Under the pieces are notes generated by a model. The model was not told the origin of the DNA, ran no database searches, and worked only from the letters and a program-made list of their open reading frames with translations. From Micromonospora kangleipakensis (GTDB taxonomy: Bacteria; Actinomycetota; Actinomycetes; Mycobacteriales; Micromonosporaceae), in assembly GCF_004217615.1 (NCBI RefSeq), contig NZ_SHLD01000001.1:5828001-5892000 (forward strand): 64,000 nucleotides of DNA. Reading direction: 5' to 3'. Below are positions 1 to 7,977 of the stretch, piece after piece. How positions within the stretch are numbered: position 1 is the first letter of the stretch; every line of letters starts with the position of its first letter. The position numbers were made by a program, and so were the translations under genes.

Positions 1-414
1 CTCGGTGAGCGTCATCGCGTCGCCGTGCCGGGTGCGGACCAGCCGCCCCGCCGGCTGCGCGGCGACGGCCGCGTCGGTCGCCCGCCAGGCCCGCGCGAAG
101 TCCGCCGCCACCTCCGGGACGCCGGCCAGTTCCCGCGCCTCGCGCCGGGCGCTGTCGATCCGGGCGCTGTCCACCTCGGGGGTGAACTTGGCGGCCCCGA
201 AGTAGCCGGCGGCGTCCACCTCCGCCCGGTCCGGGGCGGGTGTGGCGAGCATGTCGACCAGCCGGCCGGCGCCGGTCCGGACGTGCGCGACGAGGTCCCG
301 TACCCGCCAGGGCGGGCAGGGGGTCAGCCGGTCGAGGTCGGTGCCGGCCAGCCCGCGCAGCACCTCCTCCAGCCGCGCGCACTCGTCCCGGAACGCCGTC
401 CGCACCCCGTCCAC
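1..414 (-). CDS. Maleylpyruvate isomerase N-terminal (DinB-like) family protein, C-terminus off the left edge
   Basis: Reading leftward from a GTG at 414 gives 138 uninterrupted codons to the window edge. The start is chosen because GGGGAGGAA lies a few bases upstream. The protein begins VDGVRTAFRDECARLEEVL and contains PCPPWRVRDLVAHV, the tryptophan-and-histidine helix typical of the TIGR03083/MDMPI_N four-helix fold. Members are usually mycothiol-linked or metal-binding enzymes of unknown substrate. The C-terminal half is missing only because the window ends. The family call rests on the N-terminal helices, so the specific function is open. Confidence 0.7.
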   Translation of the reverse strand, partial: MDGVRTAFRDECARLEEVLRGLAGTDLDRLTPCPPWRVRDLVAHVRTGAGRLVDMLATPAPDRAEVDAAGYFGAAKFTPEVDSARIDSARREARELAGVPEVAADFARAWRATDAAVAAQPAGRLVRTRHGDAMTLTE

Positions 415-522
415 CCGTTCCTCCCCGACCTGCCGGTGACCCGTCGGCCCTACCGTGCCACGGCCGTTTCGCCGCCACCGGGCCGGGTACCCGCCGACGA
501 CCGGACGAGAGGGGGCGCCGAG

Positions 523-978
523 ATGGCCGGCATCATGCTGCGCAGCACCGCGTTCAATGACCACGACCAGCTACCGGGACGCTTCGCCCGGGAGGGCGAA
601 AACGTCTCGCCACCGCTGGAGTGGTCCCAGGTTCCGGATGCGACCGAGGAGCTGGTCCTGATCGTCGAGGACCCGGACGCCGGGAAGGCTCCTTTCCTGC
701 ACTGGCTGGTTACCGGGATCTCGCCCGGGTCCGGCGGGGTCGCCGAGGGCGCGGTGCCCGAAGGGGGCCGCGAGTGGCCCAACGGCTTCGGCACGGCCGG
801 GTGGGGCGGCCCGCATCCACCGCTGCACGAGGACCCGCACCGGTACTTCTTCCGCCTCTACGCGCTGGAGCGACCGCTGGACCTGCCCGAGGCGCCCCAG
901 GCGACCGACGTGCACCGCGCGCTCACCGACAAGGAGATCGCCAGCGGCACGATGGTCGGCACCTACTACCGCAGTTAG
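523..978 (+). CDS. YbhB/YbcL-family (PEBP-like) protein
   Basis: A 151-residue protein of normal length for the bacterial phosphatidylethanolamine-binding-protein family. The recognisable core is ENVSPPLEW near residue 27, VEDPDAGKAPFLHWLV near residue 47 (the DPD-x-H ligand-binding pocket) and an HRYFFRLYAL strand near residue 107. Members are small cytosolic proteins, and their bacterial role is not settled. The ATG at 523 is preferred over longer in-frame extensions because the family starts close to it; GAGAGGGGGCG precedes it. Its stop overlaps the end of the convergent PAP2 gene by a few bases. Confidence 0.88.
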   Translation: MAGIMLRSTAFNDHDQLPGRFAREGENVSPPLEWSQVPDATEELVLIVEDPDAGKAPFLHWLVTGISPGSGGVAEGAVPEGGREWPNGFGTAGWGGPHPPLHEDPHRYFFRLYALERPLDLPEAPQATDVHRALTDKEIASGTMVGTYYRS

Positions 979-1862
979 CCCTTGTAGCGGGGCACCAGGC
1001 GGTGCACCACCGCGAGGACCAGCGCGGCCACCATGGCCATCGTCCCGGCGATGCCGGCCGCGCTGCCCGTGTACGCGACGAAGAGCGGCCGGCGGCCGAG
1101 TTCGGCCGCCGGGACGTCGCGGAGGTCGAGCAGCCACGACAGGGCGAGCCCGCACCCGACGACCGCGAGCCCTCCGCTGATCCCGAGCACCGCGGCAGCG
1201 ACCCGGTGCGAGTCGGCCGACGACACCTGCGCCCGTTCCCGCTGGAAGAACAGCAGGACCAGGCCGGCCAGCGCGGCCCAGACCCCGACCACGAGGAACG
1301 CCGCCACGGCGTCGCTGGGCCGGTGCCAGCCGGCGGAGAGGGTGGCCACCCCCGCGGCGGCCGCGTAGCCGACGCCGAGGAACGCGCCGAGCACCCGGAC
1401 CTTGCGGGGCAGCACGAGGATCAGCGCCACCGCGACCGACGCCGCGATGGCGGTGTGTCCGCTGGGCATGCTGTTGCCGGCCGCCGCGCGCTCCGGGTCG
1501 ACGCCGAAGTCCGGCCGGGTGAGGACGTACTTGAGCAGCTGGGTGCTGACGTTCGCGCCGGCGATCAGCAGGGTGGCCGTGACCGCGAGGGCCTTGCGGC
1601 CCCGGATCAGCGCGATGAAGCCGATCACCGCGGTGGCCACCAGCAGGGACACCACCGACATGGCGTTGAGGATCCGGTCCACCGGCCCGTCGATCCGCTC
1701 CTGGCCGATCCGGTTGCCGGTGAGCGCCACCGTGTCGAGCCACTGGCCGACCTCGGTGTGCAGGGCGAAGCGCCACACCACGAGGAAGGCGGCCGCCTGC
1801 ACCAGGGCCAGCACGACCAACCAGACCGCCGTCCAACCCCTCGCCGTCTCCCGCACCCGCAC
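975..1862 (-). CDS. PAP2-superfamily membrane phosphatase
   Basis: About 295 residues with six to seven predicted membrane helices. The phosphatase signature is present in order: KYVLTRP near residue 125, PSGHTA near residue 147 and SAGWHRPSDAV near residue 195, giving the conserved histidines and the aspartate of the charge relay. The family dephosphorylates lipid phosphates such as undecaprenyl pyrophosphate or phosphatidic acid at the membrane. The GTG at 1862 (VRVRETARGW) is chosen because the upstream frame lacks membrane or family character, but no strong ribosome-binding site marks it. A short extra C-terminal helix pair follows the PAP2 domain. Confidence 0.85.
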   Translation of the reverse strand: MRVRETARGWTAVWLVVLALVQAAAFLVVWRFALHTEVGQWLDTVALTGNRIGQERIDGPVDRILNAMSVVSLLVATAVIGFIALIRGRKALAVTATLLIAGANVSTQLLKYVLTRPDFGVDPERAAAGNSMPSGHTAIAASVAVALILVLPRKVRVLGAFLGVGYAAAAGVATLSAGWHRPSDAVAAFLVVGVWAALAGLVLLFFQRERAQVSSADSHRVAAAVLGISGGLAVVGCGLALSWLLDLRDVPAAELGRRPLFVAYTGSAAGIAGTMAMVAALVLAVVHRLVPRYKG

Positions 1863-2383
1863 ACCGTAACGGCCGGCACGGGTCGGCGCGCGGCGAGACT
1901 GCGGCGTACCACGGCCGCCGTCCCGTAGTCCGGGCGCGGTGCCGCGGAAGACCGGGCGGTGCCCGCCGGAGCTGCGGCGTCCGAGCGGCGCCAGGGGTCG
2001 GGAGCACCGGGCCCGGGAATGTGAAAGAGAGGCCGCCACGGGGGGAGCGGCCTCTCCGGTGATGTACGTTACTCCGTCCACCGCCGCCGTGTGATCCCGT
2101 GGAGTACGGATTTTCCCGGGCTTTTTCGCGGCAATCTCGTCTCCGGATGGAGTGGTGGGCCGGCCGGTCCGCCGCGTCGGCCGGACGGCCGGCCCACCCG
2201 GCCTGACCGTGGGAATCAGGCCGTCCGCCGACCGGGCCTCTCAAATTCCCCCAGGGCCCGGGCGGCCTGCGGACGGGCGGGGCCGGCCGCCCGTCCGGAG
2301 GAGTTCGTCACCCGCTGGGGAACAGGTTCCCGTAGTCGGCGTCCGCCATGGCGACGTCCGCCTGTGCCCAGAACCGGTGGTAG
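1863..2383. other. Gene-poor stretch with a hairpin and a short coding-like scrap
   Basis: No complete gene is supported. A strong hairpin lies at 2027-2056. On the minus strand, roughly 2310-2440 reads as a C-terminal-looking tail containing [18 protein letters not shown], which I could not assign. It overlaps the 5' edge of the glucosidase remnant, so two decayed genes may be fused here. Confidence 0.4.
2027..2056 (-). terminator. Hairpin, possible terminator
   Basis: GAGAGGCCGC and GCGGCCTCTC form a perfect 10-bp stem around a 10-base loop. On the minus strand it is followed by TTTCAC, so it would end leftward transcription from the decayed material at 2.3 kb. Confidence 0.45.
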
Positions 2384-3370
2384 TTGAAGGCCGGCTCGGC
2401 CCCGCATGCCCTTGGCACCCTGAAGCCGGACCGGGAGAGCAGTTCCGGCCCGCGCGGACCGCTCCGCTTCCCGGCGGGCTTCGGCTGGGGCGCGGCCACG
2501 TCGGCGGACCAGATCGAGGGGGCGGCGAAGGAAGACGGTCGGGGCGAGTCCGTCTGGGACACCCTCAGCCACACCCCGGGCCGGACCCGCAACAGCGACA
2601 CCGGCGACGTCGCCGCCGACCACTACCACCGCTGCCGCGACGACCTGATGGCCGACCTCGGGCTGCGCAGCTACCGGTTCTCCATCTCCTGGCCGCGGAT
2701 CCAGGCCGACGGCGCGCCGAGTACGCCGACGCGGTCTTCCGCGCCCTCGGCGACCGGGTCCCGGTCTGGCTCACCATCAACGAGCCGAAGACCGTGGTGC
2801 AGAACGGCTACCTGTGGGGGCACCACGCGCCGGGCCGGCAGGCCCCGGAGGCCGCGTACCTGGTCACCCACCACCTCCAGCTCGCGCACGGCCTGGCCGT
2901 ACAGGCGCTGCGGGCCACCGGCCAGGCCGGCCGGATCGGCCCGGCGCTCAACCTGCACCCCTGCTACCCGGCCGACGACAGCCCCGAGGCGGCCGCGGCG
3001 ACCCGGCTATACGACGGTCACGAGAACCGCCTCTACCTCGACTCCGTCCTCAAGGGCGGGTACCCGCAGGATGTGCTGGCCGACCTCGGCGCGGGCAGCC
3101 GGATGGTCTCCGGGATCCGCGACGGCGACCTCGACGTCATCGCCAGCCCGGTGGACCTGCTCGCGGTGCAGCACTACACGCCCATCTACGTCACCGCCAC
3201 CGGCGACACCACCCACCGCTGGCCCACCTCGGAGGCGGACTGGCAGCAGATCCACCCCGAGGGGATGTACGACATCCTGACCCGGCTACGTCTACTACCC
3301 GACGCAGCGCCGGGTGCTCAAGCGCGGCGCCCACTGGTACCGCACGATGATCCGCGACAACGGCCTCTGA
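2384..3370 (+). pseudogene. Decayed GH1 beta-glucosidase
   Basis: Three pieces of one family-1 glycoside hydrolase lie in order but in two frames. The first (about 2440-2715) carries [18 protein letters not shown] and [17 protein letters not shown]. The second (about 2716-3284, other frame) carries the acid/base motif [14 protein letters not shown] and [13 protein letters not shown]. The third (about 3285-3370, back in the first frame) is the terminal YPTQRRVLKRGAHWY. Compared with a normal GH1, about 60 codons are missing at the first junction. The segment with the catalytic nucleophile (the ENG motif) is missing at the second. The N-terminus is also abnormal. It cannot make an active beta-glucosidase. 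Confidence 0.85.
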
Positions 3371-3390
3371 GCGTCGCGACGACGACCCAG

Positions 3391-3408
3391 CCGGGGCGGA
3401 CGCCCCGG
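3391..3408. terminator. Short GC hairpin between convergent genes
   Basis: CCGGGGC and GCCCCGG pair around a GGAC loop between the GH1 remnant and the Roadblock gene. There is no T-run, so the terminator role is plausible only from its position. Confidence 0.35.
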
Positions 3409-3422
3409 CCCGGTCGCCCCGG

Positions 3423-3845
3423 TCAGCGGGGCAGGGCCTGCTGCAGCTCCGCCCGCAGCGCGGGGGTGAGCATCTCGCCGGCCTGCTTCGCCAACCGCGC
3501 CATCTCGTAGCCGACCACGCCGATGTCGGCCTCGGCGGCGGCCAGGGTGGCCAGGATCGAGCCGTCCCGGATCTGCATGACGAGGAAGTACCCGCGCCCC
3601 ATCTCCACGACGGTCTGCTTGACGATGTCGCCGTCGAACATCTGGGCGGCGCCCGCGGTGATGCTCATCAGCCCCGAGGTCACCGCGGCCAGCTTGTCGG
3701 CGTGGTCGCGGGGCAGGTGGGCGGAGATCGCCACCAGCAGCCCGTCGGAGGAGACCACCACCGCGTGCGCCACCCCGGGGACCCGTTCGGCGAACGCGTT
3801 CACCAGCCAGCTCAGGTCACGCGCCTCCTGGCTCAACGTAATCAT
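3423..3845 (-). CDS. Roadblock/LC7 domain protein (conservon CvnB-like)
   Basis: A 140-residue single-domain Roadblock/LC7 protein, with [29 protein letters not shown] at its start (given here by position 8-36) and the usual beta-alpha pattern. In actinomycete conservons it follows a sensor kinase (CvnA) and precedes a DUF742 protein (CvnC) and a small GTPase (CvnD), and helps control the GTPase. The ATG at 3845 is preferred, with AGAGGAAA upstream; an in-frame ATG at 3866 overlaps the tnpB stop. Here tnpB separates it from the kinase, and no cvnC or cvnD follows: leftward lies the GH1 remnant. The module is therefore incomplete. Confidence 0.85.
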   Translation of the reverse strand: MITLSQEARDLSWLVNAFAERVPGVAHAVVVSSDGLLVAISAHLPRDHADKLAAVTSGLMSITAGAAQMFDGDIVKQTVVEMGRGYFLVMQIRDGSILATLAAAEADIGVVGYEMARLAKQAGEMLTPALRAELQQALPR

Positions 3846-3862
3846 TGTTGTCCCGTTTCCTC

Positions 3863-3960
3863 TCATGATGCTTTGGTGAGCATGTGATTGGATGTCCCGC
3901 CTTGCGGTGGGACGGTCCCGGTCTTGCTCGCTAAAGCGATGCCGGGTTGACGCTTCACGG
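3863..3960 (-). ncRNA. Candidate omega (reRNA) scaffold at the 3' end of tnpB
   Basis: The last ~100 bases of tnpB fold into consecutive hairpins. GTCCCGCC/GGTGGGAC lies at 3894-3901 and 3906-3913 with a TTGC loop. TCGCT/AGCGA lies at 3928-3932 and 3935-3939. TnpB nucleases are known to use an RNA from the tnpB 3' end and right element end, with the guide read from flanking DNA. If that applies here, the guide would come from the sequence just left of 3863, the cvnB leader. The call is by position and fold only. Confidence 0.4.
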
Positions 3961-5242
3961 CCACCGGCCTGCCTTGGCGGGTCTTATGGTCGGCTCCACG
4001 TCCGGCCACCGGGCCACTCCCGGCGGTGGTCACCTCAGCCGCGAATGCGGCAAGGTTACGTGCGGCGTTGAGGTCCCGGTCGAGGGTCAGGCCGCACACG
4101 GTGCAGTTGTAGGTCCGCTCGGACAGGGTCAGCTTGGTTTTCACCGCGCCGCAACCCGAGCAGGTTTTTGAGGACGGATACCAGCGATCGGCCACGACCA
4201 GTCGGCCGCCGTTCCATCCGGTCTTGTAGGCCAGTTGCCGGCGCAACTCGGCGAATCCGGCGTCGGCGATGCGCCGGGCCAGCCGCCGGTTGCGCAGCAT
4301 CCCGGCGACATTGAGGTCTTCGACCACGATGGTGGCGTACTCGCGGGCGAGCCGGGTGGTGAGCTTGTGCAGGCCGTGGCGGCGCCGATGAGCGACCCGG
4401 GCATGCGCCCGGCCGAGCCGGGCGTTGGCCCGCTCCCACCGCTTGGACGGACGTTGCCCGGTGCGCCGGTCAGGGCCGACCCGGCGAGAGGCGCGCCGGG
4501 CGAGACGCCGCATCCTGCGGGCCGCGCCATCCAAGTGGCGCGGGTTGGGCACCATCTCGCCGGTGGACAGCACGGCGAGGTTGGTGACCCCAACATCCAC
4601 GCCGACCGTGGCCTGTGGCTGCGCCGGCGCGCGTTCAGCGCGGTCGACTTCGACGCAGAACGCCACGAACCAGCGGCCCCCGTCGCGGCGCACCGCCGCC
4701 GACACGATCCGAGCGGTGCCCGCCTCAAGCCGGCGGGCGAGTTTGCGGGCGGACTCGTGCAGCTTCAACCGGCCGAGCCGGGGCAACACCACATGCTTGC
4801 GGTCCGGTTCGACGCGGATAGCCCCGGTGGTGAACCGCACCGACGGGGTCGAGCGGCGCCGGGACTTGAACCGCGGGAACCCCACCCGGCGTCCGGCGCG
4901 CTTACCGGTGCTGGAATCGGACCAGTTCGTCAACGCCCTGGCCAGCGCGTCCAGACCGGTGTTGAACGCCTCCTTCGAACACTCGGCCCACCACGGCGCC
5001 ACATCCGCCTTCACCGCGTTCCACGCCCTGCGCAGCGCCGGCAGAGACCAGCCGATCGTGGGGGTGAGGTGCTCGTCGGGGATGCCGTACGTGCGCTCGA
5101 CGACCCGCTGGTCCATGACCGCCTTGACCCGAGCAAGCGCCCAGTTGTGCGCCACCCGCGCCGCCCCCGCGTGAGCCAGCACCACCCGCTCCTGTCGGGG
5201 CGTCAGGTCCAACGCGAAGCGGTACGCCTGCCTTGTCCTCAC
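3863..5242 (-). CDS. tnpB: IS605-type OrfB / TnpB RNA-guided endonuclease
   Basis: A 459-residue TnpB of full length. The N-terminal helix-turn-helix-like segment begins [14 protein letters not shown]. The RuvC acidic residues are visible: VGVDVGVTN near residue 215 (Asp), [12 protein letters not shown] near residue 314 (Glu) and [11 protein letters not shown] near residue 396 (Asp). A CSGC...CTVC zinc ribbon lies between the last two. There is no tnpA nearby. The GTG start overlaps the kinase stop as GTGA, and the TGA stop overlaps an in-frame ATG of the Roadblock gene. The gene therefore sits in a conservon operon like an ordinary member. The [10 protein letters not shown] tail is common in actinobacterial copies. 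Confidence 0.92.
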   Translation of the reverse strand: MRTRQAYRFALDLTPRQERVVLAHAGAARVAHNWALARVKAVMDQRVVERTYGIPDEHLTPTIGWSLPALRRAWNAVKADVAPWWAECSKEAFNTGLDALARALTNWSDSSTGKRAGRRVGFPRFKSRRRSTPSVRFTTGAIRVEPDRKHVVLPRLGRLKLHESARKLARRLEAGTARIVSAAVRRDGGRWFVAFCVEVDRAERAPAQPQATVGVDVGVTNLAVLSTGEMVPNPRHLDGAARRMRRLARRASRRVGPDRRTGQRPSKRWERANARLGRAHARVAHRRRHGLHKLTTRLAREYATIVVEDLNVAGMLRNRRLARRIADAGFAELRRQLAYKTGWNGGRLVVADRWYPSSKTCSGCGAVKTKLTLSERTYNCTVCGLTLDRDLNAARNLAAFAAEVTTAGSGPVAGRGADHKTRQGRPVAVKRQPGIALASKTGTVPPQGGTSNHMLTKAS

Positions 5243-7872
5243 GCTGGCTCGTCCCCGGTAGCGACTTCGACCGCCCGGCGGGCTCGGTCCGCGGCGGAAC
5301 TGCTGCCCACCCCTTCACTGCGATCGCCGACGGGCGGCATGATCAACACTCTGGTCTCCTCGGCCTCGGCCCGCCGCACCCCGCCGTAGAAGCGGGAGAG
5401 CATGCCGCCGACCGCGTCCGGGTCGGGCTCGTGCCGTGGGGCGGGCTCGTCGGGACGGGCGGAGCGGGTGACCGCGGCCAGCTGCGCCATCGGCACCCGT
5501 ACCGGCAGGCCCCGCTCGTTGGTCCCTCCGGTCACCGGCGTCTCGGCCGGCGGCGGTGTTACGCCGAGCGTCGACGACGACGGCCCCTGCCGGGAGAACC
5601 AGCCACCGCCGGCCGCCGCGGCCGGGGTGAGCACGTTCTCGGCCCGGATCGGCACCTGCCGGTTCTGCGGCGGCGCCGCCGGCGGCTCCGGCCGCCGGCC
5701 CGCCACGGGCAGCTCCGTCGGGGCCTCCGGCCGGCGACCCGCCACCGGCACCTCCGCCAGCTGCTCGGACCGGCGCGGCACCGGCACGGCGCGCGGGGTG
5801 GCCGGCCGGGTGGCCGCGCGGACCTCGGTGGTCAGCATCCGGGGCCAGGCCGGTGCGTCCAGCTCGGGAGCGGACGCCGGCGCGAGCAGCTCGGCGGGGA
5901 TCCGGACCTGGGCGACCAGGCCGTCCTGACCGCCCTGCAACCGGATCTGCACGCGGTGCCGGGCGCCCAGGTGGCTGACCACGAACAGACCCATTCGCTC
6001 GGAGGCCGCGACGTCGGCCGCCGGCGGCTCGGCCAGCAGCGCGTTCGCCTCCGCCAGCGCGCTCGGGCTCATCCCGAGCCCCTGGTCGGCGATCTCCACC
6101 AGCGCCCCGAGGCCCTCGGGCCGGGCGGTGACCCGGACGAGGGTGTCCGGGCGGGAGAACGCGGTCGCGTTCTCCAGCAGCTCGGCGAAGAGGTGCACCA
6201 GGTCGCCGACGGCGTGCCCGACCACGTGCAGGTCCCCGGTCGAGGAGTGGCGGACCCGCTGGTACTGCTCGATCTCGGCACCGGCGGCGAGCAGCACCGC
6301 CACGAGGCCGACCGGGCGGGTCCACCGCCGGGTGGACTCCGTGCCGGCCAGCACCAGCAGGCTCTCGTCGTTACGGCGCATGCGGGCGGCCAGGTGGTCC
6401 AGCTTGAACAGGTTCTCCAGCTGCTCCGGGTCGCTCTCCTCGCGTTCCAGGTCGTCGAGGAGTTCGAGCTGCCGCTCGACCAGCACCTGGCTGCGCCGGG
6501 CGAGGTTGACGAACATCGCGTTGACGTTGCGGCGCATCAGCGCCTGCTCGACGGCGACGCTGACCGCGCTGCGGTGCACCGCCACGAACGCCTCGGCCAG
6601 CTCGCCGATCTCGTCCAGCGAGCGGACCACCGCCGGGTGCACGTCGATCCCGGTCACCGGGCTGTCCACGGCGCGCAGCCGGTCGAGGGCGTCGGGCAGC
6701 TCGACCTGCGCGATCCGCAACGCCTGGCTGCGCAGCAGCCGCATGGACCGGGCGATGGAGCGACCGATCAGCAGCGAGATCAGCACGGCGACCAGCAGCA
6801 CGGCGACGATGCCGCCGACCACCAGCAGGGTGTCCCGCAGCTGCCCCGAGCTGGCGTCGTCGGCCCGGCGTACGGTGTCGTCGAGGACCTCGTTCTCGAG
6901 CCGGTGCAGCAGGTCCTGACGCTGCTCGCTGACAATCCACCACTCTGGCGCGAGCAGCACCGCCGGTTCGGCGGCGGCGCCGGGCAGGGTCGTCTCCTCC
7001 AGCTTGGTGGCCAAAACGAACCCCGGGTTCACGGAGGTCTGGTCGTACCGGCGAACCTGGTCCGCGGTCGCGACGACCCGGAACGCGCTCAGGGCGGTCA
7101 GCTGCTGGGCCCGCAGGTCGGTCAGGGTCATCTGGTCGTCCAGCTCGTACCGGCCGGCGCGGGCGACGGCGTAGAGCTGCCCACGGATCCGTGAGGAGAG
7201 CTCCTTGACCCGGGAGAGCTGGACGTAGCGCAGCACCGCGTCGGTGAGCGCCCGCTGGTCGTCGCCGGGCGAGGGCTCAGCCAGCAGGTTGAGCAGGGCG
7301 TCGATGGCCCGGTGGTAGTTGCTCAGGATGGTGTCGCTGCTGAGCACCGCCGGCGGCACCGTGGCCCGAATGTAGATGACCTGGTCGTATGCCTCGAGCG
7401 CCTCGGAGTAGGCGACCCGCCAGGCGGCGTCGGCGTCGGCGAGCGGGTCGGCCGCCCCGCGCAGGTCGGCCATGGCCTGGTCGGAGGCGGTCTGCAGCGG
7501 TTTCAGCACGGCGATTGCGGCGTCCCGTGCGGCGCCGCCGGCGGACTTGTGCAGCGCGGCCAGCTCGCCCGCGGTCCGGTCCCGCTCCTGCTGGAGCCGG
7601 TCCACCGCGGCGGTGATCTGCCGGCCGATGCCGACCTGCTGGGCGAAGGCGCTGAGGGTGGTGGTCTGCCCGACCAGCGCCCGGGTCTGCACTCCGGCCA
7701 GGACCAGGAACGCCACCGAGGGGATGATCAGCACGGTGGCGAGCTTGGTGCGCATCCGCCAGTCCCGCAGCCGCAGGGCCGAACGGCGGCGGTGCGGCAC
7801 GACCCGGACGTCGAACCGGTTCCGGCGGTGGTTCGAGACCGCGCCCCGATCGGGGTCGGGACCTGCGCCCAC
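5239..7872 (-). CDS. Nitrate/nitrite-sensing (NIT) domain histidine kinase, conservon CvnA-like
   Basis: An 877-residue membrane sensor. A first membrane helix (about residues 43-65) is followed by a long extracytoplasmic NIT-type helical domain. A second helix lies near residues 345-368, then HAMP, then a GHKL ATPase with ELLENATAFSRPDT (N box), DQGLGMSP (G1) and RMGLFVVSHLGARH (G2). A proline-rich tail follows. No clear phosphoacceptor histidine box was seen, as is usual in conservon kinases. The GTG at 7872 is chosen because GAGGAGG stands five bases upstream. It should work with the Roadblock protein, but tnpB now lies between them, and the last ~30 residues may come from the inserted element. 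Confidence 0.85.
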   Translation of the reverse strand: MGAGPDPDRGAVSNHRRNRFDVRVVPHRRRSALRLRDWRMRTKLATVLIIPSVAFLVLAGVQTRALVGQTTTLSAFAQQVGIGRQITAAVDRLQQERDRTAGELAALHKSAGGAARDAAIAVLKPLQTASDQAMADLRGAADPLADADAAWRVAYSEALEAYDQVIYIRATVPPAVLSSDTILSNYHRAIDALLNLLAEPSPGDDQRALTDAVLRYVQLSRVKELSSRIRGQLYAVARAGRYELDDQMTLTDLRAQQLTALSAFRVVATADQVRRYDQTSVNPGFVLATKLEETTLPGAAAEPAVLLAPEWWIVSEQRQDLLHRLENEVLDDTVRRADDASSGQLRDTLLVVGGIVAVLLVAVLISLLIGRSIARSMRLLRSQALRIAQVELPDALDRLRAVDSPVTGIDVHPAVVRSLDEIGELAEAFVAVHRSAVSVAVEQALMRRNVNAMFVNLARRSQVLVERQLELLDDLEREESDPEQLENLFKLDHLAARMRRNDESLLVLAGTESTRRWTRPVGLVAVLLAAGAEIEQYQRVRHSSTGDLHVVGHAVGDLVHLFAELLENATAFSRPDTLVRVTARPEGLGALVEIADQGLGMSPSALAEANALLAEPPAADVAASERMGLFVVSHLGARHRVQIRLQGGQDGLVAQVRIPAELLAPASAPELDAPAWPRMLTTEVRAATRPATPRAVPVPRRSEQLAEVPVAGRRPEAPTELPVAGRRPEPPAAPPQNRQVPIRAENVLTPAAAAGGGWFSRQGPSSSTLGVTPPPAETPVTGGTNERGLPVRVPMAQLAAVTRSARPDEPAPRHEPDPDAVGGMLSRFYGGVRRAEAEETRVLIMPPVGDRSEGVGSSSAADRARRAVEVATGDEPA

Positions 7873-7920
7873 ACATGCCTCCTCGGTCCCTCGCCTCCAC
7901 CAACTCGGGGAGCGCAGTCC

Positions 7921-7967
7921 ATCCAACCAGGCCGACGTACGGTGTCAACGGCCTGACCGGCCGGTCA
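7921..7967 (-). promoter_or_regulatory. Promoter and palindrome upstream of the sensor kinase
   Basis: On the minus strand TTGACA (7943-7948) is followed after 16 bases by TTGGAT (7921-7926), a good match to a vegetative promoter about 50 bases from the kinase start. Just upstream, TGACCGGCCGGTCA (7954-7967) is a perfect 14-bp palindrome and a candidate operator. Confidence 0.5.
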
Positions 7968-7977
7968 ATCAGGAAGG

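Noticed and set aside
5233..7194. A long open plus-strand frame opposite the sensor kinase
   Set aside because: Typical antisense frame of a GC-rich gene; it has a Gly/Arg/His-rich composition, no domain and no ribosome site, while the minus strand encodes a full kinase.
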